DNA from: Litorivivens sp041624475
GTDB lineage: Bacteria > Pseudomonadota > Gammaproteobacteria > Pseudomonadales > Spongiibacteraceae
Assembly: GCF_041624475.1 (NCBI RefSeq)
Contig: NZ_JBFJUX010000007.1
Span: 1-64,000, forward strand
Direction of reading: 5' to 3'
Length of the DNA stretch: 64,000 bases
The notes below the pieces were generated by a model. That model ran no database searches. It saw nothing but the letters and a program-made list of their open reading frames with translations, and was not told the DNA's origin. Positions within the stretch are counted from its first letter, which is position 1. The number at the start of each line of letters is the position of its first letter. A program made the translations under genes and the position numbers. This document shows positions 1-8,011 of this stretch, one piece after another.

Positions 1-19
1 ACTGTATATCCTTCCATAA

Positions 20-369
20 GAGTCGGTTGGGCAGTCGCCGCCTGCGGTTTCGCAGGGGGAGGAAAGTCCGGGCTCCATCGGGCAGAGTGCCAGGTAACCC
101 CTGGGGGGCGTGAGCCTACGGAAAGTGCAACAGAAAGGATACCGCCTGAGGGCTTCCCGGCTGTCAGGTAAGGGTGAAAAGGTGCGGTAAGAGCGCACCG
201 CGCGGCTGGCAACAGGCGTGGCGATGGTAAACCCCACTCGGAGCAAGGCCAAATAGGAATCCAGCGCTGTGGCCCACAGTGGATTCGGGTAGGCTGCTTG
301 AAGCCAGCGGTGACGCTGGCTCTAGATGAATGACTGTCCCAGACAGAACCCGGCTTACAGACCGACTCT
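20..369 (+). ncRNA. rnpB: RNase P RNA (bacterial class A)
   Basis: This is the catalytic RNA of RNase P, which removes 5' leaders from pre-tRNAs. The conserved P4-region core GAGGAAAGTCCGGGCTCC is at 60-77, and the ACAGAA and AACCCGGCTTACAG blocks lie near 129 and 347. The ends pair as helix P1: AGTCGGT at 21-27 with ACCGACT at 361-367. The gene is followed directly by a T-run. Its position just upstream of mraZ is common in gammaproteobacteria. Confidence 0.97.
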
Positions 370-376
370 TTTTTTC
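361..376 (+). terminator. T-run terminator at the end of rnpB
   Basis: The 3' side of helix P1 (ACCGACTC) runs straight into a run of seven or more T residues at 369-375, so the RNA's own terminal helix can act as the terminator stem. Seen in sequence. Confidence 0.6.
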
Positions 377-575
377 TCTTCATCGCCGTCCGGCGATACC
401 AATCCTATATCAGTCAGTACCTGTCAATAAACTCTTAAGAGTTTACCTGAGGTTTGCGCCTTATTGCCTTGATTCTTATTGGGATTGAGGGTTTTCAGGG
501 TGGGCTTTTTTCAGACGATGCCTACATTTTTACCGTAAATTCCAGATAAATCAAAGCATTTACAGTGTATTTCCC
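370..575. other. Intergenic region between rnpB and the mraZ promoter
   Basis: About 205 bases without a convincing gene. It holds an 18-bp perfect palindrome (428-445) and a T-rich stretch near 505-515. No tRNA and no reading frame with family similarity was recognised. Confidence 0.5.
428..445. repeat. 18-bp perfect palindrome
   Basis: TAAACTCTTAAGAGTTTA is its own reverse complement. It lies about 130 bases upstream of the mraZ promoter and 60 bases past the rnpB terminator. It could be a regulator binding site or a short cruciform; no regulator is encoded next to it. Confidence 0.6.
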
Positions 576-605
576 TTGACACCCCTCTTCGACCGTCCCT
601 ATAGT
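576..605 (+). promoter_or_regulatory. Sigma-70 type promoter of the mra/dcw cluster
   Basis: A perfect -35 TTGACA (576-581) and a -10 TATAGT (600-605) are separated by 18 bases, upstream of the MraZ boxes and mraZ. This fits the Pmra promoter that drives the division and cell wall cluster in gammaproteobacteria. Confidence 0.8.
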
Positions 606-613
606 GTGCAAAA

Positions 614-647
614 GTGGAGAAAAGTGGTTTTTAGTGGTTTTTAGTGG
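614..647 (+). promoter_or_regulatory. MraZ binding repeats (four GTGG boxes)
   Basis: GTGG occurs at 614, 624, 634 and 644, exactly 10 bp apart, just downstream of the -10 element. MraZ is known to bind short direct repeats with 10-bp spacing in front of its own gene and repress it. This is the expected autoregulatory operator, here with four boxes. Confidence 0.8.
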
Positions 648-674
648 TCTGCAAGGCCATAGGGGTGGGGACTG

Positions 675-1118
675 GTGTTCACCGGTAGTAATAATGTCAC
701 GATGGATACGAAGGGGCGTTTGGCGATTCCAGCCAAAATTCGCGATGCCCTTGCGGATTCCTGTGGCGGCCGGATAGTGATCACCGCTCATACCGAAGAC
801 CGCTGCCTGCTGGTCTATCCCGAGCAGGAGTGGGCCGAACTTCAGGAAAAAATCGCCGCTCTTCCCAATATGAATGCCAAGGCGCGCCGTATTCAGCGCC
901 TCGTGCTCGGCTATGCCACACCACTTGAGCTGGATTCCAATGGCAGGGTCCTGCTGCCACAGACGCTTCGCGATTACGCCCAGCTGGAGAAGAAACTGAT
1001 TCTCGTTGGCCAGAACAACAAACTTGAGCTCTGGAGCGAAGCGCTCTGGAACAGCTGGGTAGATGAGGATGAGCCGGAAGGCGACATCCCGGATGCCGTC
1101 AGTGCTCTGTCACTGTAG
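675..1118 (+). CDS. mraZ: Transcriptional regulator MraZ
   Basis: MraZ is a ring-forming DNA-binding protein with two SpoVT/AbrB-like half domains; it represses the division and cell wall operon that it heads. The protein is 147 aa, normal for the family. The two repeats are visible as DTKGRLAIPAKIR (about residues 11-23) and DSNGRVLLPQTLR (about 87-99). The start is GTG, with a G-rich stretch just upstream instead of a strong Shine-Dalgarno. The four direct repeats in the leader are its likely binding site. Next gene rsmH follows after 9 bases. Confidence 0.96.
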   Translation: MFTGSNNVTMDTKGRLAIPAKIRDALADSCGGRIVITAHTEDRCLLVYPEQEWAELQEKIAALPNMNAKARRIQRLVLGYATPLELDSNGRVLLPQTLRDYAQLEKKLILVGQNNKLELWSEALWNSWVDEDEPEGDIPDAVSALSL

Positions 1119-1127
1119 GCGAGCAGA

Positions 1128-2051
1128 ATGAACGAACATTTGTCGGTGTTGTTGCATGAGGCCGTGGAGGCGTTGGTGACCAACCGCTCGGGGTTTTACA
1201 TAGATGGCACGTTTGGCCGCGGCGGGCACAGTCGGGAGGTGCTGTCCCGGCTGGACAAGTCCGGCACGGTGCTCGGGGTTGATAAGGACCCTCGGGCCAT
1301 GGCCACCGCTCACTCCATGCAGGCGCAAGACAAGCGCCTGCTGTTTTATCGGGGGTCCTTTGCGGAATTTGATCGGGCCCTGGTTGAGCAGGGTGTGACT
1401 GAGGTTGACGGCATTTTGCTGGATCTCGGTGTTTCGTCGCCGCAGCTGGACGAGGCAGAGCGTGGTTTCAGCTTTACCCGCGACGGCGCTCTCGATATGC
1501 GCATGGATCCCGAGTCGGGTGAGAGTGCGGCGGATTGGCTGGCGCGGGTGGAAGAGAAAGAGCTGGCTCGCGTGCTGAAGGTTTACGGCGAGGAGCGTTT
1601 CGCCCGTCGAATTGCGGGAGCGATTGTAAAAGCCCGGGAAGAAGAGCCGATTACCCGCACTCTGCAGCTGGCGAAACTGGTGGCCGACGCCAACCCGGCC
1701 TGGGAAAAACATAAGCACCCGGCGACAAGGGCGTTTCAGGCAATCCGGATACAGGTGAACAACGAGTTGGGAGATCTGGAGTTGGCCTTGGCCAAAGCAC
1801 TGGATTATCTCAAGCCCGGTGGCCGTCTGGTGGTGATCAGCTTTCATTCGCTGGAAGACCGCATTGTTAAGCAGTTTATGAAAAAAGAAAGTCGCGGACA
1901 GGTTGTTCCTGCCTATATCCCTTTGCAGGACAGTGAGGTCGAGCGGCGATTGAAGTTGATAGGAAAGGCGCAAAAGCCTGGCCGCGAGGAAATCGACAAT
2001 AACCCTCGCGCGCGCAGTGCTGTAATGCGCGTTGCCGAAAAGATTCACTGA
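1128..2051 (+). CDS. rsmH: 16S rRNA m4C1402 methyltransferase RsmH (MraW)
   Basis: The enzyme N4-methylates C1402 of 16S rRNA using S-adenosylmethionine. The protein is 307 aa, a typical length. The SAM-binding loop YIDGTFGRGGHSREVL is near residues 25-40, and the family block RGFSFTRDGALDMRMDP is near 112-128. The C-terminal signature NPRARSAVMRVAEK is present. It follows mraZ by 9 bases and precedes ftsL, the standard mra order. Confidence 0.97.
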   Translation: MNEHLSVLLHEAVEALVTNRSGFYIDGTFGRGGHSREVLSRLDKSGTVLGVDKDPRAMATAHSMQAQDKRLLFYRGSFAEFDRALVEQGVTEVDGILLDLGVSSPQLDEAERGFSFTRDGALDMRMDPESGESAADWLARVEEKELARVLKVYGEERFARRIAGAIVKAREEEPITRTLQLAKLVADANPAWEKHKHPATRAFQAIRIQVNNELGDLELALAKALDYLKPGGRLVVISFHSLEDRIVKQFMKKESRGQVVPAYIPLQDSEVERRLKLIGKAQKPGREEIDNNPRARSAVMRVAEKIH

Positions 2052-2072
2052 CCGCGCTGGAGAGCCCGGTAT

Positions 2073-2360
2073 ATGACAGGTCGAATAGCGATGACAGCGA
2101 TTTTGGTTGGAGCCATTGTGGTTTCAGCCAGTGCTGTTATTGACAGCTCTCATGATTCGAGGCGCCTGTTTAATGAGTGGCAGGGTTTGCAGAAGCAGGC
2201 CTACCGATTAAATGAAGAGTGGGGACGCCTGCTGCTGGAGCGCAGCACCTGGGCGGCCCACGATCGTGTGGAGAGACTGGCGAGTGATCGCCTGATGATG
2301 GTTGTACCCGAGGATGAAGCCTTGCAACTGGTGAGAGTCGATGGCCAAGCAGGTAACTGA
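2073..2360 (+). CDS. ftsL: Cell division protein FtsL
   Basis: A small bitopic division protein that forms the FtsQLB complex and activates FtsWI septal synthesis. The 95-aa protein has a short N terminus, one transmembrane segment (about residues 6-25) and a periplasmic helical segment with leucine and tryptophan spacing suited to a coiled coil, as in the family. Sequence conservation in FtsL is low, so position between rsmH and ftsI carries much of the assignment. It overlaps ftsI by 20 bases, implying coupled translation. Confidence 0.9.
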   Translation: MTGRIAMTAILVGAIVVSASAVIDSSHDSRRLFNEWQGLQKQAYRLNEEWGRLLLERSTWAAHDRVERLASDRLMMVVPEDEALQLVRVDGQAGN

Positions 2361-4071
2361 ACCCGTTCCGGTGTGGCGTCTCCTGGTGATGGTGCTGGGG
2401 CTGGCAGCACTCGCCTGCATGCTGGTCTGGCGCACACTGCACTTGCAGGTTCTGGATGCTGACCGCGGGCGCGAGTTTCTGCAGGGGCAGGGCAATGCGC
2501 GCACCATTCGCACGGAGCAGATTCCTGCCCACCGCGGCATGATTACAGATCGCAACGGCGAACCTCTGGCGGTGAGCACGCCGGTGGCTTCCCTCTGGGC
2601 CGATCCGAAGGAGCTGGTGGCCGCGATGGGACGCTTGCCGGAGCTTGCGCAGCTGCTTGGCCTGAATCGCAATGAACTGCGCGAGAAAATTGAGCGTGTC
2701 GCCGGACGCCGCTTTGTGTACCTGCGCCGCCACCTGACGCCGGCTGAAGCGGAAAAGGTTCTGTCGGCGGGTATTCCCGGCGTTTATATGCAGCGCGAAT
2801 ATCGCCGTTACTACCCGGCCGGTGAAGTCACGGCTCACCTTATCGGTTTTACCAATATTGATGACCGCGGTCAGGAAGGGCTCGAGCTGGCTTACGACGA
2901 ATGGCTGCGCGGTACGCCGGGCAGCAAGAAGGTGTTGAAAGATCTCTATGGCCACATTATTCGCGATCTCGATGATGGTCGTGCGGCCAGTCCCGGCAAT
3001 GACCTGCAATTGACCGTAGACCTGCGCCTGCAATACCAGGCCTACAAAGAACTGAAGGTGGCGTTGCAGCGCTCCCAGGCCAAGGCGGGTTCTGTGGTCA
3101 TGCTCGATGCCCGGACGGGCGAAGTGCTGGCGATGGTTAATCAGCCGGGTTTTAACCCGAACAATCGCTCCGAGCTGCGGCTGGCTGCGCTGCGTAACCG
3201 TGCGGTTACCGATGTGTTTGAGCCGGGCTCCACCGTCAAGCCCTTTACCGTAGTGGCGGCGCTGGAAAGCGGCAAGTTCAATCAGGACTCGGTCATTGAT
3301 ACCAGCCCGGGTTATATGCGTATCGGCTCCAAAACACTGGTTGATCCGGTGAACTACGGTGAGCTGAACCTTGAAGGCATGCTGAAAAAATCCAGCCAGG
3401 TCGGGATCAGCAAGCTGTCGCTGGCACTTAATGAACAGTGGGTGTGGGACGTATTTCAGCGCATCGGCCTGGGACGTTCCACCGGCATCGGCTTTCCCGG
3501 TGAAAGCAATGGCCTGTTGCCAAACCGGCCCAAATGGCTGCCGATTGAGCGGGCCAACTTTGCATTTGGCTATGGGCTGTCGGTTACCGCTCTGCAATTG
3601 GCCCAAGCCTACGGGGTGCTCGCCAACGGCGGTGTGCTGCAGCCGGTCAGTCTGATCCAGCGCGCGCAGGCAGCGGAGTCGTACCGCGTGATCGAAGAGC
3701 CTGTAGCGCGCAGTGTATCGCGCATGCTTGAGTCAGTGATTCGACCGGGCGGAACCGGCACCCGAGCGCGTATCAACGCCTATCGCGTGGCGGGTAAAAC
3801 CGGCACGGTGCACAAAATCGGCGAAGGTGGTTATGCCGACGACCGCTATCTGTCGCTGTTTGTTGGCATGGCGCCGGCCAGTGATCCGCGGGTGGTGACA
3901 GTAGTCACCATTGACGAGCCCGAGAGTGGCAAGTATTACGGCGGCGAAGCTGCGGCACCCGTTTTTTCGCGGGTGACGGGTGAAGCCATGCGCCTGCTCA
4001 ACATCGCCCCCGATGCGATGGATGAAATGGTCGCTGAAAAAACAAAAAGCAAGAAACCGGGTTCGGCGTAA
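2341..4071 (+). CDS. ftsI: Septal peptidoglycan transpeptidase FtsI (PBP3)
   Basis: A class B penicillin-binding protein that cross-links septal peptidoglycan together with FtsW. The protein is 576 aa with one N-terminal membrane anchor (about residues 13-33), a dimerisation domain and a C-terminal transpeptidase domain. The active-site motif STVK is at 297-300 and KTGT at 486-489. The second motif reads S-S-Q (351-353), where the family usually has S-x-N, as read directly from TCC AGC CAG. It overlaps ftsL and is followed by murE after one base. Confidence 0.97.
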   Translation: MAKQVTEPVPVWRLLVMVLGLAALACMLVWRTLHLQVLDADRGREFLQGQGNARTIRTEQIPAHRGMITDRNGEPLAVSTPVASLWADPKELVAAMGRLPELAQLLGLNRNELREKIERVAGRRFVYLRRHLTPAEAEKVLSAGIPGVYMQREYRRYYPAGEVTAHLIGFTNIDDRGQEGLELAYDEWLRGTPGSKKVLKDLYGHIIRDLDDGRAASPGNDLQLTVDLRLQYQAYKELKVALQRSQAKAGSVVMLDARTGEVLAMVNQPGFNPNNRSELRLAALRNRAVTDVFEPGSTVKPFTVVAALESGKFNQDSVIDTSPGYMRIGSKTLVDPVNYGELNLEGMLKKSSQVGISKLSLALNEQWVWDVFQRIGLGRSTGIGFPGESNGLLPNRPKWLPIERANFAFGYGLSVTALQLAQAYGVLANGGVLQPVSLIQRAQAAESYRVIEEPVARSVSRMLESVIRPGGTGTRARINAYRVAGKTGTVHKIGEGGYADDRYLSLFVGMAPASDPRVVTVVTIDEPESGKYYGGEAAAPVFSRVTGEAMRLLNIAPDAMDEMVAEKTKSKKPGSA

Positions 4072-4072
4072 A

Positions 4073-5551
4073 ATGGAAGCGCTCATGGGACTAACAGCAA
4101 CAGTACTTGGCGATTTGCTCGACGGGATCACCCCGGCGCAAGCGGCGGTGCCCGTCAATGGGCTTGCGCTAGACAGTCGTCAGGTGGTTGCCGGCAATGT
4201 GTTTCTTGCGGTGCGCGGTCATAAGCTGGACGGGCGCGACTTTATTGACAAGGCGATAGCCAAAGGTGCGGCGGCGGTTATTGCCGATGCACCAATAGAT
4301 GAATCCCGCTGGCCCTTGCCGGTTATTGCGGTCGACAATCTGGCGCAGCAACTGAGTGATATTGCGGGACGCTTCTACGGCCATCCTTCGCGTGCGATGA
4401 GTCTGGTTGGCGTGACCGGAACCAATGGCAAGTCAAGCGTGACCCACTACGTTGCCCAGCTGCTGGAGGCGCTCGGCCACCCCTGTGGGGTAATGGGCAC
4501 CCTGGGAGCGGGTCGAATCCAGCAGTTGGCGTCTGCCCTCAATACCACGCCTGATGCGGTCAGTGTGCAACAAACGCTTGCACAGTGGCGCGATGGCGGT
4601 GCTCGCTGGGCGGCGATGGAAGTGTCCTCTCACGGTCTGGTGCAGGGTCGAGTGTCGGCGCTGCAGTTCAGCTCGGCAGTGTTTACCAATCTGAGCCAGG
4701 ACCACCTTGATTACCACGGCACAATGGAAGCCTACGGCGCTGCCAAGACCAGACTGTTTTCCATGCCCGGCCTGCAGAACGCTATTCTCAACGCCGACGA
4801 TCGCTATGCCGCCGGTGTTGAACAAACGCTGCCAGCCTCTGTGCATGCCATCCGGTTCGGCTTTGGCGAAACCGCGCATGTGCGGGCACTCTCACCCGTT
4901 TATACCGCGCAAGGTATTCAGGCCGATATTGTGACGCCCTGGGGGGCGATGCAGCTGACCACCTCGCTGTGTGCCAACGTCAACCTGCAGAATATTCTGG
5001 CGGCGGTAGCGGTGCTGGGCGCTGAAGGATTTGCCTTGCGCGATATCGAACAGGCCTTGCCGAAACTCAAGCCGGTTCCCGGGCGTTTGGAGAAGCTGCC
5101 GAGCGCGGGTGATATTCAGGTTGTGGTGGATTATGCCCACACACCCGATGCTCTGGAAAATGTTTTGCTGGGGCTGCGTCCGCACTGCAAAGGCAAATTG
5201 TGGTGTGTATTTGGCTGCGGCGGCGATCGCGACAAAGGCAAGCGACCCTTGATGGGGCAGATTGCCGAGCAGCTGGCGGATCATGTGGTATTGACCAGCG
5301 ACAACCCGCGCAGCGAAGCCCCTGAAACGATCATCGCTGATATCCGCGCCGGTCTCACCCGGAAGCCGCGTATCGAATCGACTGACCGACAGGCTGCCAT
5401 AGAGTCTGTGATTGCCGAGGCTGCCGCGGGTGACCTGATCGTAATTGCAGGAAAAGGGCACGAGGACTATCAGGAAACCGCAGGTCAGCGTTTACCGTTC
5501 AGCGATGTGCAGTGTGCGCGATTGGCATTGGCCAGGAGGGCGTCGTCGTGA
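4073..5551 (+). CDS. murE: UDP-MurNAc-tripeptide synthetase MurE
   Basis: Cytoplasmic ligase adding the third peptide residue to UDP-MurNAc-dipeptide. About 492 aa. The ATP loop GVTGTNGKSSVTHY is visible. The DNPR motif (SDNPRSEAPE) predicts meso-diaminopimelate rather than lysine as substrate, as in Gram-negative bacteria. The frame is open further upstream inside ftsI. I chose the ATG one base after the ftsI stop; a second in-frame ATG at 4085 has a GGAAG 7 bases upstream and is an equally reasonable start. It overlaps murF by four bases. Confidence 0.95.
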   Translation: MEALMGLTATVLGDLLDGITPAQAAVPVNGLALDSRQVVAGNVFLAVRGHKLDGRDFIDKAIAKGAAAVIADAPIDESRWPLPVIAVDNLAQQLSDIAGRFYGHPSRAMSLVGVTGTNGKSSVTHYVAQLLEALGHPCGVMGTLGAGRIQQLASALNTTPDAVSVQQTLAQWRDGGARWAAMEVSSHGLVQGRVSALQFSSAVFTNLSQDHLDYHGTMEAYGAAKTRLFSMPGLQNAILNADDRYAAGVEQTLPASVHAIRFGFGETAHVRALSPVYTAQGIQADIVTPWGAMQLTTSLCANVNLQNILAAVAVLGAEGFALRDIEQALPKLKPVPGRLEKLPSAGDIQVVVDYAHTPDALENVLLGLRPHCKGKLWCVFGCGGDRDKGKRPLMGQIAEQLADHVVLTSDNPRSEAPETIIADIRAGLTRKPRIESTDRQAAIESVIAEAAAGDLIVIAGKGHEDYQETAGQRLPFSDVQCARLALARRASS

Positions 5552-6930
5552 TCAGCCCACTGACACTTAGCGATATTGCCAATGCGACGGGCGCCCAGTG
5601 GGCGGGGACCGAGGCGAAGGTGTCTGCGGTAAGCACAGATAGCCGCTCAATCGGTCCAGGCAGTGTGTTTGTCGCGCTGCGCGGTGAACGTTTTGACGGG
5701 CATGCCTTTCTGAGCGATGCGGCCAATGCTGGCGCTGCCGCCGCGATTGTGGAAGAGACGTCGGCCGCTGACGTGACGCAGCTGGTTGTTGATAACACGC
5801 TCAAGGCCTATGGACAGATCGCTGCCCTGAATCGTGATCGCTTTAAAGCCTGTGGCGGTAAAGTCATCGCGCTGACCGGCAGCAGCGGTAAAACCAGCTG
5901 CAAAGAAATGCTCGCGGCCATTTTGAAACAGCAGTTTTCCGTGCTCGCGACCCGGGGCAACCTGAATAACGAAATTGGTGTGCCGAAAACTCTACTGGAG
6001 ATAGATGCCAGTCATAATCTGGCTGTGGTTGAAATGGGTGCGGCCAAGCGCGGTGATATTGGCTACTTGTGCGATTTCGCCAAGCCCGATATTGCACTGA
6101 TTACCAATGCCGGGCCCGCTCATCTCGAGGGTTTTGGCAGTGTGCAGACTGTTGCCGAAACCAAAGGTGAAATTTATCGTTCGCTGGGTAAAGACGCCAC
6201 CGCGGTTATCAATGCTGACGATCACTATGCAGCTCTGTGGCGCGACTACGCGGCTGCGGCGCAGGTGGTGAATGTCAGCCTGGGTGATCCTGAAGCCGAT
6301 GTGTATGCGAAAGATCTGCAACTGTCGGACAAGGGTACGCGATTTACTCTGGTCATGGATCAGGTGTCGACCCGTGTAAGGCTTCCTGTACTGGGACAAG
6401 CGATGGTCCGCAATGCCCTACTGGCTGCAGCGGCGGCGCGAGCCGCAGGAGCCTCTATCGACGCCATCCAACAAGGTCTTGCCATGCTGACGCCGGTAGC
6501 CGGGCGTGTTTTTCCTATGCCCCAGCCTTGGGGGACCTTGATCGACGATAGTTACAACGCCAACCCGGCTTCCGTGAAGGCTGCAATCGATGTGCTGGCC
6601 GAATTTTCCGGTCGTCGCCTGCTCGTACTGGGCGCCATGGCGGAGCTGGGGCCCGACAGTGTCGCGTTGCACCGGGAAGTCGGCGAGTACGCGCGAAGCA
6701 AAGGCCTGGACTGTCTCCTAGTCTGCGGTGAGGTGGCCTTGCCGGCCAGTGAGGGAGCAGGCGAAATCGGCGAATACTTTTCCACTAAAGAGACTCTGCA
6801 AAAAGCCCTGCTTGAAAAGATTACAGCGGGAGACACCGTGTTGGTTAAGGGTTCGCGTTCGGCGGGGATGGACTCAGTAGTAAAAGCGGTTGCCAACGCT
6901 CAGGTAACTGGGGGGAACCTACCATGTTAA
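5548..6930 (+). CDS. murF: UDP-MurNAc-tripeptide--D-Ala-D-Ala ligase MurF
   Basis: This ligase adds D-Ala-D-Ala to complete the UDP-MurNAc-pentapeptide. 460 aa. The ATP loop GSSGKTSCKEM is present, and the C-terminal DSYNANPASVKAAID motif is typical of MurF. The start is GTG inside a GTGA overlap with the murE stop, preceded by AGGAGG at 5534-5539, an ideal ribosome binding site; longer upstream frames are therefore rejected. The 3' end overlaps mraY by seven bases. Confidence 0.96.
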   Translation: MISPLTLSDIANATGAQWAGTEAKVSAVSTDSRSIGPGSVFVALRGERFDGHAFLSDAANAGAAAAIVEETSAADVTQLVVDNTLKAYGQIAALNRDRFKACGGKVIALTGSSGKTSCKEMLAAILKQQFSVLATRGNLNNEIGVPKTLLEIDASHNLAVVEMGAAKRGDIGYLCDFAKPDIALITNAGPAHLEGFGSVQTVAETKGEIYRSLGKDATAVINADDHYAALWRDYAAAAQVVNVSLGDPEADVYAKDLQLSDKGTRFTLVMDQVSTRVRLPVLGQAMVRNALLAAAAARAAGASIDAIQQGLAMLTPVAGRVFPMPQPWGTLIDDSYNANPASVKAAIDVLAEFSGRRLLVLGAMAELGPDSVALHREVGEYARSKGLDCLLVCGEVALPASEGAGEIGEYFSTKETLQKALLEKITAGDTVLVKGSRSAGMDSVVKAVANAQVTGGNLPC

Positions 6931-8006
6931 TGATGTTGGCAGACTACCTAACGCAATATATCAGCGGCTTCGCGGTATTTCAGTACCTTACCTTCCGCGG
7001 CATACTCGGCGTGTTAACGGCGCTGGCAATCTCCTTGCTGGTCGGACCGATCATGATTCGCCGCCTCAACTATCACCAGATTGGTCAGGCAGTTCGCGAC
7101 GACGGCCCGGAAAGCCATTTCAGCAAATCGGGCACGCCAACCATGGGTGGCGCCCTGATTCTGATCGCCATTGCGACAAGTACCCTGTTGTGGTCAGACC
7201 TTTCCAATGCCTATGTCTGGGTGGTGCTGGGCGTCATGCTGACGTTTGGTGCTGTGGGCTGGGTTGACGATTACCGCAAGGTTATCGAACGCAATCCGCG
7301 GGGCCTGCCAGCGCGCTGGAAGTATTTCTGGCAGTCGGTGGGCGGGCTGGCTGCGGCTATTTATCTGTATACGCTGGCAACCGACCCCGCGCACACGGAT
7401 CTGATTATTCCCTTTTTCAAAGATGTGACCCTTGAGCTGGGCGTGTTGTTTATTGTGCTGACCTACTTTGTGATCGTAGGCTCAAGTAATGCGGTCAATT
7501 TGACCGACGGCCTTGATGGTCTGGCGATTCTTCCCTCGGTGATGGTGAGCGGTGCGTTGGCCATCATTGCCTATCTGGCCGGTCACTATACCTTTGCCGA
7601 ATATCTGCACATTCCCTATATCGAAGGGGCTGGCGAGCTGATTGTTTTCTGCGGGGCGTTGTCGGGCGCGGGCTTGGGTTTTCTCTGGTTCAACACCTAC
7701 CCGGCTCAGGTGTTTATGGGGGATGTGGGTGCGCTGGCACTGGGCGCCGCGTTGGGCGTGGTGGCGGTGATCGTTCGCCATGAAATCGTGTTCTTCATTA
7801 TGGGGGGCATTTTTGTACTGGAGACGGTCTCGGTGATATTGCAGGTTGCGTCGTTCAAATTGACGGGCCGCCGTATTTTCCGGATGGCGCCGATCCATCA
7901 TCACTATGAATTGAAAGGTTGGCCGGAGCCGCGCGTGATTGTGCGGTTCTGGATTATCACCGTCGTGCTGGTCCTGTTTGGACTGGCTACGTTGAAACTG
8001 CGGTAA
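6924..8006 (+). CDS. mraY: Phospho-MurNAc-pentapeptide translocase MraY
   Basis: An integral membrane enzyme that transfers phospho-MurNAc-pentapeptide to undecaprenyl phosphate, making lipid I. The 360-aa protein is highly hydrophobic, with about ten membrane segments. Catalytic-region motifs include VDDYRK, the NLTDGLDGL loop, and the histidine cluster APIHHHYELKGW near the C terminus. It starts within the end of murF and is followed by murD after five bases. Confidence 0.97.
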   Translation: MLMMLADYLTQYISGFAVFQYLTFRGILGVLTALAISLLVGPIMIRRLNYHQIGQAVRDDGPESHFSKSGTPTMGGALILIAIATSTLLWSDLSNAYVWVVLGVMLTFGAVGWVDDYRKVIERNPRGLPARWKYFWQSVGGLAAAIYLYTLATDPAHTDLIIPFFKDVTLELGVLFIVLTYFVIVGSSNAVNLTDGLDGLAILPSVMVSGALAIIAYLAGHYTFAEYLHIPYIEGAGELIVFCGALSGAGLGFLWFNTYPAQVFMGDVGALALGAALGVVAVIVRHEIVFFIMGGIFVLETVSVILQVASFKLTGRRIFRMAPIHHHYELKGWPEPRVIVRFWIITVVLVLFGLATLKLR

Positions 8007-8011
8007 CGAAT

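Noticed and set aside
2170..3606. 478-codon open frame on the minus strand
   Set aside because: It lies opposite ftsL and ftsI, which have full family motifs. The frame is a composition effect of GC-rich coding DNA.
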